A stretch of 64,000 nucleotides of DNA from positions 124,001-188,000 of the forward strand of contig PUQB01000099.1 of the NCBI GenBank assembly GCA_003024785.1, in the 5' to 3' direction. This document shows positions 23,463 to 35,570 of the stretch, piece by piece; the first letter of the stretch is position 1; each line of letters begins with the position of its first letter. The translations under genes were made by a program, and so were the position numbers. Source of the stretch: Selaginella tamariscina. Lineage: Eukaryota > Streptophyta > Lycopodiopsida > Selaginellales > Selaginellaceae. Under the pieces are notes generated by a model that saw nothing but the letters and a program-made list of their open reading frames with translations, was not told the origin of the DNA and searched no databases.

Positions 23463-23897
23463 ATAGCTTTAATTTCATTCATTTATTTTGAAATTATTAA
23501 AATCTACAAACTCAAATCAACATTGTAACTCCATTATAATAGCTGGTGTTTCCCTCGATAGTTAAATCCTCTTTGAGATTTTATAAAGTGCAGATACCAC
23601 ACTGTTCTGGATCTTAATAATTATAAAAAATTTGATTTAATTTTCATCTAGTATAAATGTGTTGTTTTAGTAACTAATTGAAGTTCCTGGATTTTAATTA
23701 CACCACACCCACACACGCATTTTCGAAAGAGTTGTATATTAATGTTTTCAGGAAGTGCCCGTATTGGGTATTCGCTGCAGCATATAGTATAGACTCTTGA
23801 ATATTCTCGCATACACTTAAATAAAAACTATACTAATATAATTATAAAACTAATAAAAGTTTATTCTGTATTTAGTATATTAAACGCTAGTAGTAAT
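23463..23897. other. Start of array unit A, no gene
   Basis: AT-rich sequence that lies downstream of germin A and repeats near the start of unit B (35575-36179). Unit C enters the same sequence only at about 50725. This is how I place the array boundaries; unit ends are accurate to perhaps 50 bases. Confidence 0.7.
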
Positions 23898-25228
23898 TTA
23901 AAAGTTTGGAGTTATATCTTTGCCAGGAGTGCACACACTTGGCAAGGCCTTCTCCAATTTGGGACCATATTCGAACATATCCATCTTCAATTTTTTCCAC
24001 ACATCTAAAGTCTCATTAAAAGCAGTTGCAGATGCTCGAGCTGGTAAATTCAGTAGAGCTCCCGCACTTGTCTGCAATTTTTTTTTAAATATAAAAATAA
24101 ATTAATAGTATAAAATTAATTAAAATTAAGTTATTAGTTTAATAATAGAAAACATACTAAAGTTCCTGGGTTTTGACTGTTCAAAGCTGATATATAAAAT
24201 GCTTGTTTGTTGCCCACGTTAAGCTCAAAGTGTAGTAAACCACGTGGGAATACAGTCACATCTCCTGGATGTAATATAGTAATGTGTGGAGTACCTGAGT
24301 ACTTGCATTACTTAGTTTAACTTTCTTTCCACACGCACGCACGCACGCACGCACAAACGTTAGTGTTCTATTGTATATTACCGAAAGTGTCAACAAACCC
24401 AGCTTGAAGAGGTCCACCTTGCACGAGTGTAAGGATCTCCGTGGAACGAGGGTGTGTGTGGCAGATTAATGCCACATGGAACCATCTTAAACTGAACATA
24501 AGTGATGCCTTGCGACCTACATATTTGAGAAAGCTCATAAATATACATATGTATGTATATATACACACACACATATGTAAGAACATGTATATGCATTCTT
24601 TATGTCTTCTCTAAATAGAAAAATGTACTCTATAGATGTACGTAACGTCTCACAACGTGATGACATGTTCTCCCTACAGTTCAGGCAGATCTACACATGG
24701 GTAACGTATGTACGAATATACATGCACAAAGATACACATATATGTATGTGTAAGTATGTGTATACTGAAATATAAGATTACTGCAGTCCAGGAAGATTCT
24801 TATGTTGAGAGCTGCGCGAGTACCACCAGGACCTACTGAGACATCACCATTCTTAAATATATTACGGAGAGTGAATGTAGAGAGTGGAATAGTAGTTCCA
24901 TTTCCAGCACCTGCAAATTCACGAAGATCAGATATCATGGAGAACGCACGCGTGCACACACACATACACGCACCTGCAAATTCATGAAGATCAGATACCA
25001 TGGAGAAGGCACGCATGCGCACGCACACACATACACACAAAGTACGTGCAAATTCACGAAACAAGCAAGCGCGCGCGCACATACACACAAAGCACCTGCA
25101 ACTTCACGAACGCGCACGCACACACATACACGCAAGTACTTGGAAATCCACCAGTGGATCTGGATCTGCACCAAATACAAGAGGTGCTAGAAAGACAAGG
25201 AGGAAGAAGAGACTTGATAATGAACCAT
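23898..25228 (-). CDS. Germin-like protein, array copy A, frame broken
   Basis: Germin-like proteins are secreted cupin-fold manganese proteins of the cell wall. Five exons: signal peptide and DPDPLVDF (25228 to 25140), TFTLRNIFKNGDVSVGPGG (24910 to about 24790), first cupin box (about 24380-24515), second box GDVTVFPRGLLHFELNVG (about 24165-24290) and the tail NETLDVWKK...CTPGKDITPNF ending at 23898. The tail exon is intact only in this copy. Lesions: one base lost in the signal peptide (about 25215), one at the first donor (25139), one at about 24793 (FPGLQ destroyed), and one CA unit lost at 24451-24460, exactly inside the CACACACA that encodes the metal-binding HTH. The typical germin N-terminal segment with a paired cysteine is absent here. 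Confidence 0.75.
24911..25139 (-). repeat. Repeated splice-acceptor cassettes in germin A intron 1
   Basis: Sense-strand TTCGTGAA(A/G)TTGCAGGTG, an apparent 3' splice site, occurs four to five times, separated by TG/TGCG runs and by a repeated ATGGTATCTGATCTTC-like word. Only the copy at 24911 leads into the GAGNGTTIPLS exon. The same organisation is seen in copies B and C with different copy numbers. Confidence 0.8.
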
Positions 25229-25551
25229 AGAGATTTTTAGAAGAATATGTCAATGATCAAAGGTGTCAGTTAAATGTAGGTATTTATAGTAAGAGGTTGC
25301 TTGTAAGGAATATTTCTCTAGCCTGTTTTCAAATTTCCGTGCCTACGTGTTGTTTATTAAATAACTTTCCTGGTATGAATTCTCGACATATACTGTGCTG
25401 TGCTGTGCTTAAAATGCACGTTCACGCATTGTATACCACGATGTTTTATAAGTCAAACCCTACATACCTAAAAGTATTAAAAACCTATTAAATTCTATTC
25501 TATATAGCCTAGTCCTTCATTTGTTTAAGGACGTGCGCATTTCTTGGGTCA

Positions 25552-25605
25552 AAAAATCTTGTCAAATAACGTGGATTAGTATCCACGTTATTTGACAAGA
25601 TTTTT
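25552..25605. repeat. Perfect 25-bp inverted repeat with 4-base loop
   Basis: AAAAATCTTGTCAAATAACG... is followed after TAGT by its exact reverse complement. Units B (about 37806-37835) and C (about 52553-52580) have only the right arm (TCCACGTTATTTGACAAGAT) in the same context. The left arm was gained in A by a fold-back event or lost in the others. Confidence 0.9.
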
Positions 25606-26690
25606 GATTTGCTTACACATAACAAATATTAGATAATGCTAAATTAGAATTAGTTTATATAAGATTATTACGGATTAATGTGCCCCCTCAACGATTTCAT
25701 ATATGCTACACAGCTACACTTAAAAATATATATTCCGATTTTATAGCGATTTTACTTTGGATCATTAAAATAAATAATATAATTATATTAAGATTCAATA
25801 ACAATTTTTACACATACAATCTCAAACTTAAAAAGCAAGTGTATTTTTATTTTTAAACCATTTGTTACATAATTTAAATATTTATTATATATATTGCATT
25901 TACTAATTTTAAAATTACATTTATAAATTAACTGTGGAGTTTCATAATGGATATGATGACATTGGTTGGTGCATTAAGAGGCACTGTGAGACGTACTCGC
26001 TATACTTTAGTTCTTTGAAGAGTGGTAATTATCTTAGAACTCAATAACATGTTAGGTACGTTAGTGCAAGTTAAGCCTTTAGGATTTACAAGGGAAGTTG
26101 TTTGTAATTTTTTAATTTTAATACAATAGTTCTGCATGTTCACCTATAAATATATAATATGGTTCATAAATTAGTTTTTATAATATATTGAAACAATAAT
26201 GCCTTAAACGTATAATTATTATTACCTATTGACAGATGATCATATTATATGATGTAAATAAATTAATTTTTATACAAATGACTACTGGGCATTCTTGTCT
26301 ACATCACCTAAGCCCCATAGTTATGTATATTTTGGTTATATGCATTCGTTTATAAAGAGCTGTTACGTCACACCCTACTCATACACACACAGACAAAATT
26401 AAAATTAAAACTCCTAATGCTTCACACACACAGCATATATAATAAGCATGCAAACTTTACAGCTTGAACTTTATCCAGAAAATATTTAAAACAATTATAT
26501 CTTCCAGACTAACATTATCTTTGTTAATATATATTATAGGTATACAACGGACCTTTATCATTTGGAGTTGTCCGGTTTCATTAAGTAGTTGGTGGAGTTT
26601 CTATCAGGTAGAGTGTGCTGGAACATACATAACTCATGGAGCAGACACACACAATAATAGAATTTTTATTTGGAATTACTTTGTTATTCT
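25606..26690. other. AT-rich stretch upstream of germin A, including probable copia 5' LTR
   Basis: No gene. From about 25.98 to 26.03 kb the sequence jumps from GAAGAGT to GGTAATTATC; B has about 950 more bases at this point (38320-39285) and C about 500 (52985-53478). The last few hundred bases before 26694 are probably the copia 5' LTR, since a primer-binding site follows directly after TTCTACA, but I cannot fix the LTR start. Confidence 0.55.
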
Positions 26691-26693
26691 ACA

Positions 26694-28150
26694 TGGTATA
26701 AGAGTTAAAGTTGGATCAATGGCGACTGGTCATCAGTTGGAGGTCTAAGATGGCGTTGGCTTTTATGGGCTTGTGGCTTTTTCTCTAATTCCACTTTGAA
26801 TAGAGGCCTCCCAAACTGCAGGTTGCAGAGATTGTGCTTTGGCAACTCAAGGATTCCAAAGCAATTAGCATTATGGGCATATTAATGAAAAAAACTGTAT
26901 ATAACATATGAGGCAGAGAACTGGAAAGTTGAAGAGTGCCTAGGCAAGGAGAACACGGCATCGATAGGTTCCTTGAAGGCCGAACTATTCAAGCTCAAGT
27001 AGGCTCTAGGGAGACAACCATGGAGTACATTAGTCGGGTGCAGTTGGCATGCAGTAAGTGAGCAGCATCCAAGGCACTCTAGTACCCGAGAGTGACCTCA
27101 AGGTTATCCTAGAGAAAGGCTTGCATTGAGATCTCAAAGGCGCCTTGCGCTCATGTAGTGTTGCTCGTTGTGCATTTAATTTTAATTTAATTTCTACATA
27201 CTTATTAGCATTAACACAAGTTGCTAAAAGAAGAAGGGTGGTGAGAACAAACACTAGAAGAAACTTGTTTGGGAAAGGCTCAACCCCACCCACTACTAGG
27301 TACAATTAGGTTTTGGAAAGCACAAGAGTCATTGCAATAAGTGGGTATTATGGTTGAGAGTGCCCAAATGTGAAAAAAGTCACTAATGGAGCTACGTCCT
27401 TAACCAATTACCTCTTAATGGTAAAGGGATCTTTACATGGTGCCATGACCAATCTTTAGCTTGACTCAATAGTAGGACATCATGTTACCAACCAGAGAAT
27501 ATGTTATTTAACTATGCAATGCACAAAGACAAAGTCATTATCACCAATGGTGCAACATTGGCTATTCAAGTCAAGGACATATAAGGATTTAACTTCCTTT
27601 AGAGCAATCACTCAAGTATCTTACGTGAAGTATGTTCCAGAAGCTATGGAGACTCTCTTATCCATGGCACTTATTATAAACCAGGGCTTCAAGGTGATCT
27701 CTTTGCCATATCGCAAAATTTTCTATCCCATCCCAAGTACAGGAGAATTGCATATGCAACTCAAGTGAGAAATCTCTTCAGGCTTGAGTGTATTGTTCAA
27801 CTTGCTATTGACAACATGGGTGCAAAGTCATTAGTTAAGGAGAAAGTATTTACAAATAGAGTAACAAGTTGATAAGGAAATAATTTCATTTGTAATTATG
27901 TTTGAAGTTGGAGAAGTGTCAATTTCATTAGGAACATGTTGAGTTTTTAGGATACGTGGTATCACGCACTAGAATCAGCCCCAATTCCTAGTTAGTAGTT
28001 GGTAACAACTATTTATCATCAAGCAAAGACAATAGCAACGAATTCAACACATGGCACATGCATACAACCATATTAATGCACATACTTGCGTATGTTAACG
28101 AACAAAGAGATGGTGGATGGTATAAAATACTTCCCTCTCAATTAGGATTT
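26694..28150 (+). mobile_element. Ty1/copia fragment, unit A
   Basis: A primer-binding site TGGTATAAGAG (26694), close to the initiator-Met type TGGTATCAGAG, opens the element. Downstream, a decayed copia gag shows MEYISRVQ and an eroded zinc knuckle; its better B copy reads CHKPGHYG-stop-ECPN. The protease-side block shows ITNGATLAIQVKDI and YVKYVPEAMETLLSMAL. The GAG-pre-integrase motif WHMHYNHINAHMLTNKEMVDG is clearest in copy C (about 55540-55600). Integrase and RT are missing. Confidence 0.7.
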
Positions 28151-28181
28151 TTATGTGACAATTTGATTACATCACATGGAT

Positions 28182-28345
28182 ACAAATGTGAATAAGAATC
28201 ATTAAAATTAGCTAAGTCTAAGATATAGATACGATAAGGATAAGGATCACTAAAGCTAACCAAGTTTATAATAAAGATATGGATATGGATAAGGATTACT
28301 AAATTTAACCAAGTTCAAGATAAGGATACAGATATTGATAAGGAA
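28182..28345. repeat. Minisatellite of about 50 bp, unit A
   Basis: About three copies of a block with AAGGATnACTAAAnnTAACCAAGTT and GATATGGATATGGATAAGG lie between the copia fragment and a TATATAAG element (about 28370). The same array is at 41310-41475 (B, four copies) and 55665-55835 (C). Its place before a TATA box suggests LTR U3 sequence of the copia element. Confidence 0.7.
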
Positions 28346-28658
28346 CTAATCCAAATTTGACTTCCTTATAGTATATAAGAAGCACCACGAAGAAAGCACG
28401 AGGTAAGGAGAACGGATGTGATCAGGGTTAAACATTCCGATTCAATGCTAATTTAAGAACTAAGACTCTTTCTTATTCCAACTATGTAATCGAGCTTGTT
28501 TTTGTGTCTCCTTGGCTTGGTTCTTAAAAATTTAAATCGGAATCCTTCTTCATTCCTTGATTCTGAGTTTTTAAGTTTCTCAACATGTTTTTTATTAATG
28601 CAGAACTCTTTGCACAAAAATAGTATAACTTGAAAATCAATGGCTGCAACAAGATTTA

Positions 28659-29700
28659 TGTTTACTATGACTCGACCCTTTACTTTCAAGGTTGATTATT
28701 GTTACCTACTGTACTATGTTGATGGACTTTAGATGTAGTGAGAAATAACCCCACTTAGTGCACTTAGGTGTTTAGGGGTAGTTTGGCCGGCTGTCCTCAA
28801 ATATTGCGAGAAACTCTAAGCGAAGGTAACACTTATTTTTTAAAAACCCCCACCCCCAAATTTAACGTCCCAGTTAGATGAGTTTGACATGTTTAAATAG
28901 GGTTAAGAACACCCTAGGGTTGCCCTAACCCACGCCCTAAAATACCCACCCCCTTGGGTAGGGTTTAAGGGTAGGGGTTAGTGTGCAAAACTCATCTCAT
29001 GAACTAAGGGGCTAGCATTCCGTGCCAGCCCACTTACACATATAGGAAAAGAGGGGGGCGGGGGGCTCCATCACATAAATAAGGTAAAGTATATGTAGGA
29101 GAGCATGACTGAGGTTCATTGCTTCTTCTGTCGGTGCAGCTTTAGTTGTGTCGTTAAGGTACAATCCTCTATTATGCCGCCTAACTTCTAGATGACAAGG
29201 GTACGTCCACCTTGGGGTTGCTCACATTTAACGTTGACGAATCCATGTCTAGAAGGTTTTATCGGAATGCACATTCCAAAAAGTAGTGGTTGAGGCTTGT
29301 CTCCAGCCTCCTCCTCCATGTCAAGCTAAGTGTAGCACTTATGACCAAGCAAGGCACATTTATGTCCTTGTCCAACTATGGGTGTGAGATCTTGTTTGAC
29401 AAGTTCATATTACCCAGTTCTTGAGGGTTCACTAAGGGTTCTAGAGTTGGCATTTAGGAGCCACGTTTGTGGCACTTGGTGCAACTCTTGAATTTAAGGG
29501 CTATGGCATGATAGCCCACATTGTAGAAAGCAGTATCATATGGAATGTGACATTAGGCTAGACGTCACACGATACAACACTTGAGGCATGCCCTTCGGGG
29601 TTGTGTCATGAGTTTGTTACCAAGGGTTAGATACTTTAGTAAACAGGCATGCTTGTGCTCACACTAGGGTGCTAAGCCTTGGGCATCTGTTCAAACTTTG
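28659..29700 (+). mobile_element. Truncated S-family LTR, unit A
   Basis: This matches the first 1.0 kb of the full S element at 57935, starting at TTTACTATGACTCGACCC and stopping after CTTGGGCATCT. It replaces about 400 bases of gypsy gag that unit B retains (41765-42165). Unit C has the same truncated piece at the same place, so the event predates the split of A and C. GC content is clearly above the surroundings. Confidence 0.75.
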
Positions 29701-31027
29701 CCCTCCATAATCAATTCATGTAAGTTTTTCATAACGATGTTAAGAATTTCTTGCTCACTTTCGAGGACTAAGATTCTCTGGACAAAGCTATTATTCAGGC
29801 AATTCGTTGCAACAATTGACTCTTTGCCGACGTCAAGAAAAACATTCTTAACAAGTATTTTGTACTCAATTCTAATAGTGCAAGAGCCACCAGCCATTCT
29901 ATCTTTTGATGTTAAACCGATGCAAGTGGATGTTTTTCAACCACAAGGAGCACTAAGTGACAACAACGTTTTTAAGAAAATTTATGTTTATACTGTGGTA
30001 AGGACATGCCACTAAATTATTAAGTGCCCAAATCAAGAATGAATTTAAGCTACGGTGGTGGATGGTCCCTTGGTAAAGTCGGGAAAAGAAAGGTCCAATC
30101 CAAATAGAGCATTCCAATTGGACCACTGCAAATATGTTTTAAATATCTCTTATTTGATAGCAATTCTACTTATGATCCTGGCAATGAACACTAACAAGTC
30201 CTTTCTTCATTTGATTATTATCTCAACATTTGATAGTTAACATAACAACTCTACTTGACAATGGTGCAACTAACAACTTAATTGACCGCCTCTTTATCCA
30301 GCAACATCATTTAAAACTTCATTCATGTTCTGATTCAATTAAGTTGATTGTTATTGATGAAAGATTAATGACATCCGGTCGTGATATTATTGAAGAAATA
30401 GTGCCCCTCATAGTCACCCTTAGTAATATCATGTGCTTAGTCTCTTTCAATATCACTTCAATTTCTGACACTGTTGTTATTCTTGATTTTCCTTGGTTCT
30501 AGATCCTCAATCCGCAAATTGATAGGACAACTCTTGGTTGTTTCTGTTTTGACTTCCGCTCCTTGACTATATCTCAACTCCGACTCTTGATAATACCTCT
30601 GCAACTCTAACTCCTGGCTGCATTTTGACACCTCCAATTCCTAACAAGACTTTTGCATCTCCATTTTTGACTTCGACTTTAACTCTAACTCCAACTCCAA
30701 CTCTAATTCCAACTTTGTCTCTGCCTCTGACTCCGACCACAACTCCGGCCCAACAGTGTCTTGTGTCTTCAACGACATCAAATTTGACTTTGACTCCAAC
30801 GACATCCCAATCCATATCTCAACCATTTCTTTAACAAAATTTATTTGTAGCCATATTCAATCCGACACATTTTTGCTATGATGGTGACTTTGTCTTCAAT
30901 ATCTACTCTTAGTTTTTTGTTGTCTGCATACCACAAGTTTATGGATATATTCAATAAGGTCCAAGCCAGCCCTCTTCCTAAACATTGTCCTTTATACGAC
31001 TGTCCAATTAATACTATAAAGGTAAAA
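29701..31027 (+). mobile_element. Ty3/gypsy fragment G1, unit A: gag end, protease, RT start
   Basis: Plus-strand gypsy remains of a sushi/Tf1-like layout. The gag C-terminal region is at 29701-30000. The protease reads LDNGATNNLIDRLF (about 30255) with ILDFPWF at about 30480. A CT-rich low-complexity spacer follows (30600-30820), and then the RT start KFMDIFNKVQASPLPKH (about 30925-31020), which corresponds to the usual F-DVF...LPPHRP-DC-I. The element stops abruptly at NTIKG, where inverted PPR sequence begins. Confidence 0.75.
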
Positions 31028-32289
31028 CACCCCACACTTGGCATACATATTAAGCAGTGCATTTGAGATGAACATGTCTAGAGAGTGGCAATTCTTAGAG
31101 AGAACCCGATGAAAGTATCGGCTATCCAATAAACCTGATGGACACAAGCAATCACATTGTCTGGACATATCCCTTATTGTAACATGCAATATGAGAACCT
31201 TCTGGCGGAGCTGCTTCCCAAAGGCTCCCATCATTGCATTATATGTAACAACAGTCTTGTGCAGAGCTTCCATCCATGCTTGTTTGAGTCCACCACACCT
31301 GCCATACATGCTAACTAGTGCGTTTATTGCAATCAAATCTCTTTCATATCTGGCCTTTACAATGAAAGAATGGATTCTCATTCCGTCCCCAAGCTCTTTG
31401 CAGGCACTAAGCATGCTAATCATCGTTACCTTGTTCAATTTAATGCCCTTCAGATGCATCCTACAAAAGATATTAAATGCCTCACAAACATTACCGCAAG
31501 CAACACATGCCGAGAATACTGCACTCCACAAGACCATGGGAATCTCTCAAAAACCCGGACCACTCCCGAGAAATTCCCACATGCTCACCAGAGAGCTCTG
31601 AACGAAAACATCTCTGTCGTATCCGTCTTCCCTAGCGTTCATGTAAACAAGCTTACCAAATCTTACATCCTCGGACACTCCGAGAATGGTCACAAAGTTG
31701 GTCGGTACCCGGACTGCAGCATCCTCATGTATAGCTCCAGTACATGCAGTTCATACATGTTCTCCAGGACGCTCCCATCAGAGAGTTCCACGCGACTTCA
31801 CACACGATCTTCATTGCCTGGAATGTTGAGTAAGCATATGTCGTGCTTTGGCATCTGCCGTACATGGTGATGATGCAGTTGGCAACCACGTTGTTAGACT
31901 CCCAAGGGACATACACTTGGACATACGCAGTGGTAACCACGTTGCCGGACTCCCAGGGATGTTCCTACCATGTTTTAGATAGTCCGTGCTGGTGCACGCC
32001 TGGAAGACAGTGACAAGCGCCACTCGATTGGGTTGTACACCTTGGAGTTGCATTCTCCAGAAGAGATAGAGAGCTGTGTTGATATGCCCAGTCCGGGCAT
32101 ATGCAGCGATCATCGAAGTGTATGTCACCAAGTTGACGCTCCTTGAAGAAGCGGATTGAAAATCTCTATAGCGTTCTCTAGACTTGTGCATTTCATATGC
32201 ATGTGAATGAGCCATGTTCATAGTGTGCAGTCACTCGAGAGATTGCTAGTTGAAATGTGAGCGTGTATGTTCTTGCTTGCCTACAGATC
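31028..32289 (-). pseudogene. PPR pseudogene A (from N-terminal half of the 15-18.5 kb gene)
   Basis: Corresponds to about 17103-18386 of the parent. Recognisable blocks are VVLWSAVFSACVACGNV, NALVSMYGRCGGLKQA, NALLNMYAKCG and YTSMIAAYARTGHINTALYL. There are several frameshifts, an internal deletion of about 27 bases near 31195 and a 50-base tandem duplication at about 31880-31960 (repeating CCACGTTG...GACTCCCA). It lacks the start codon region, the second half of the protein and the E motif. No sign of expression or selection. Confidence 0.85.
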
Positions 32290-35200
32290 CACCGCAAATA
32301 ACCATCACAATTCGATTGTTAAAAGTTCATGTACTTTGCAATCATTTCTTGACGAGCCATTCCACCAAACCATCTATTTAAGAATGATAAGTGCTTGTGA
32401 AAATGTGGCATATCTCAACCGTGATGTCAAGACACGAAATGCCTCAACCATAAATGCAGGACTATTATTTGAGAGAATTTGCTCCGGACAAGAATGCTGG
32501 AACACTACCCAACTAAGGAGAAACTATCCAACAATAGAAGCAGTTGCACTAGCAAGAGCATCAACTTCCACCCAACAAGTTATATAATTAGAAGCGATAA
32601 TCAATTTGTGTTGCCAACAGTTGACTACGAAAAAGGTCCCATCAAATCAAATGCCACTTAAGCGGATGGGAAACTCCAATGGACTCCAACCATCCTTCTG
32701 AAGTACACGGGGAGTGTTGCGAGCTTGGCACACACTTTGGTCAATAAAAAGATCTGTGCAGCTTTTTAATCACACGACGATGTCCTATGAACCCGCTAAG
32801 AACATGAGAGTCATGGTAAGCGTGGAAGAAGCGTGGAACAAAGACCAAAAGCACCACCAACTGTAAATGATCATCCGGATCAATCTCCACAAATAAAGAA
32901 GGTCATCTTAAAGGCGTATTGTTGTTTGTTTTAAGGTAAGTAGCAAGCAATGCAAAATTCTCAAACCATCACAAAGCTTTTGAATCCACGGCTCAATCTT
33001 TTGAACTTCCCGAACCTCATTTAAAGAAGGCAAATTTACCTTTGCACCTTGCAAACATTAAATGTTAAGTACAAAAATTGTTAATAATACCAAAACCTCG
33101 TTTAGAAAATCTATTAATGTTGAAACAATTGGCTCCTCGGAAATATAAGAAAAGAGAGAAGGTGGAAAAGGGTTGAAGAAAGAGCATTAGCATTAACAAT
33201 AGAACTCGTTGAGTGATGAACAATCTTAAAATCATAAATTTGAAACTTCAAGACCCATCGAGCAATATACTAATCAATTTTCCTCAACTGAAGTGACTAT
33301 AGTATGATTGCCTTCTAACAACATCTGAGAACCATGCAAGTAAGCATGGAGCTTCTCAAAGACACTCCTTTGTTGTGGAGTGGTTCACCTCCGTTGGCTG
33401 CAACGTACAACTAATATATGCAATGGGATGACATTAACCAAGCACACTCATACTTTTTTGCATTAACATGCCTCCAAAACCAATGTCAAAAGCATCCACA
33501 CGCAAGATGAAGGGACGAGTGTAATCAGGGTATGTTAAAACTAAAGAAGTCATTAATATCTCTTTAAGATTTGCAAACGCTTGTTCGCAATCCTTAGACC
33601 AGACAAGAGATGATGTTGTCAACTTCAACAACGCCTGCAATAATGCAATATGATTCAAAAGATGATCCACAAAATGGCCAAGATATTATACCTTATCAAA
33701 AAAGCATTGCACATCGTTCACATGCTTTGGTGTAGGGAACTCCAGAACTACAACAAGTTTATTAGGATCTATTTGTAAACCTTCATGGGAAATGCGATAA
33801 CCAAGATAAGTGGTGTCCTTGGATCCAAATATACACTTAGACCACTTCAGTTTCAAACCAACTTCTTGCAGACAATCCAAAACCTTGCATACATCACAAC
33901 ATGTTCCCATGTTCCTTCCGAGTGAATCAAAACATTATCGATGAAGTTGATAGTTATCTTCATAAAGAACCTTGTCCATCATACTTTGGAAAGTCACTAA
34001 AACATTGCTCAAACCAAAAGACATCATCAATAATTCATACAAACCAAATGGTGTCCAAAAAGCGGTCTCATGAATGTCCATGTCAGCCATCGAAACTTGT
34101 CAATAACTAAAAGCATGAGTGTGTCTATTACTGTAAAGAATAAAGATTGGTTTTATTACATGGTGCAAATGAAGACTGCAACAACAGACTACGAAATAGA
34201 AAATAAACTTGAACCTGTATCAACCAACAGTGAAATAAAAACAAGACATGTCATATTATTGAGTTGAGCTTGAAAAGTAAAAATCGGATGAACTGGATAC
34301 TCCTGAAAGAAAGATGGAGGGGCCACTAACTTATTTGCACAAGGACTCTTCTCTACTTGTGCAGTTCTTTATTTTCTAGAAAATCCACTGCATCAAGACC
34401 TTCCATTGCAAAGGCGCCAACTAAATGTTGTTATCACCAAGGCCTCCACCTCAAAAATGAAGGACACCAATCAAGAAAATGTTAACAACACCGATACATG
34501 TGTCCAACCTCATCACACACCCAACAACGAACTGCATGTTTATGTCCATGTCCATGTCCATAACCCCAACCTTATGCTGGTACATAGGCAGCAACAACAT
34601 CAACCTCCATCAAAGCAAGACCATTCCCAACATGAAATGGAACTAAAGAACGTGAAGTTGCAAGTTGGAGAGGTGATGTTTCATTTCGTTGTGCCAGCTG
34701 CAAAGCATCATCAAGAGTCACTAGAGCCAGTGCATGCACAAGGGTCTTAACGAAGTGCTAGCCATAACATACTTAACTTGATGCATTTTAACATATTAGG
34801 CTCTTCACACAGCAAAAGGCACAAAAAACAAACACCAAACTGCATCATCAACTCATATGGTTTTTGACAAATACGATGCAACTGTTGAAAAGCATCGTCA
34901 CAATTGTCAACATGTCCAAATGCATATTTGAAGATTGCTAAAAGAATATTCTAATCCCCACGAGTTGTGACGTCCAAATCATGCAATGCCATCCCTTAAG
35001 ACAAGTAATAAACTCACAAACACCGAGCATTGTCCCATGAATGATATGTAACAATTATAGTGAAGTGATTAAATCAATGGTACACATTCCTCAGGATTTC
35101 TGCAAAAGAAATCTGGTAGACTCGAGAATTCGCAGCAAGAACATGAGGAGTAGTACAATGAATTGTAAATGACGTCATTGATTGAGAGTGATTGTTTAAT

Positions 35201-35570
35201 TGCATCCACATGGCATTTAACAATTGCATAAGCAGTTGCTCTATAATAAAGATTTTGCATGTTGCGCATTCATAAACGAAAATAAGAAAGGACAAATCTA
35301 CAAGAATGAAACTGATTTAGACAAAGAAAATTAAATAAAAAAATAAAATAAATTTAAAAAAAATATGAATCCGAGTGCTCCATAAGGACAATTAGAGGTG
35401 CCCCTCACCTCCACTATTGTGAGAATTAGAAATATAGATATATGTATATTGTATTATCTCAAAACCCCAATTTATATGCAGGAGCTAACAGTCTGAGATT
35501 GAAATCAATTTAATAGTTATCAAAATCTTACTACATTAATAATAGTATATGTGCATAATCATTCACGTGA
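32290..35570 (-). mobile_element. Ty3/gypsy fragment G2, unit A
   Basis: Minus-strand pol remains: integrase (about 32300-32900), RNase H with SLVLTYPDYTRPFILRVDAF (about 33470-33560), RT thumb with KWSKCIFGSKDTTYLGYRI (about 33800) and decayed gag to about 35060. A probable LTR lies at about 35418-35570, similar to one at 45070-45225. The left end is cut inside integrase where it meets the PPR pseudogene. Frames are broken throughout. Confidence 0.75.

Noticed and set aside
28880..29000. CCCTAA/TTAGGG-like words suggesting interstitial telomere repeat
   Set aside because: The words are irregular and belong to the S-family LTR body, recurring in each S copy; there is no tandem telomeric array.
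30567..30834. Open frames with ELELEL or TLTPTP repeats
   Set aside because: They arise from the CT-rich spacer between gypsy protease and RT; the same repeat occurs at 43150 and 59830 within element remains.
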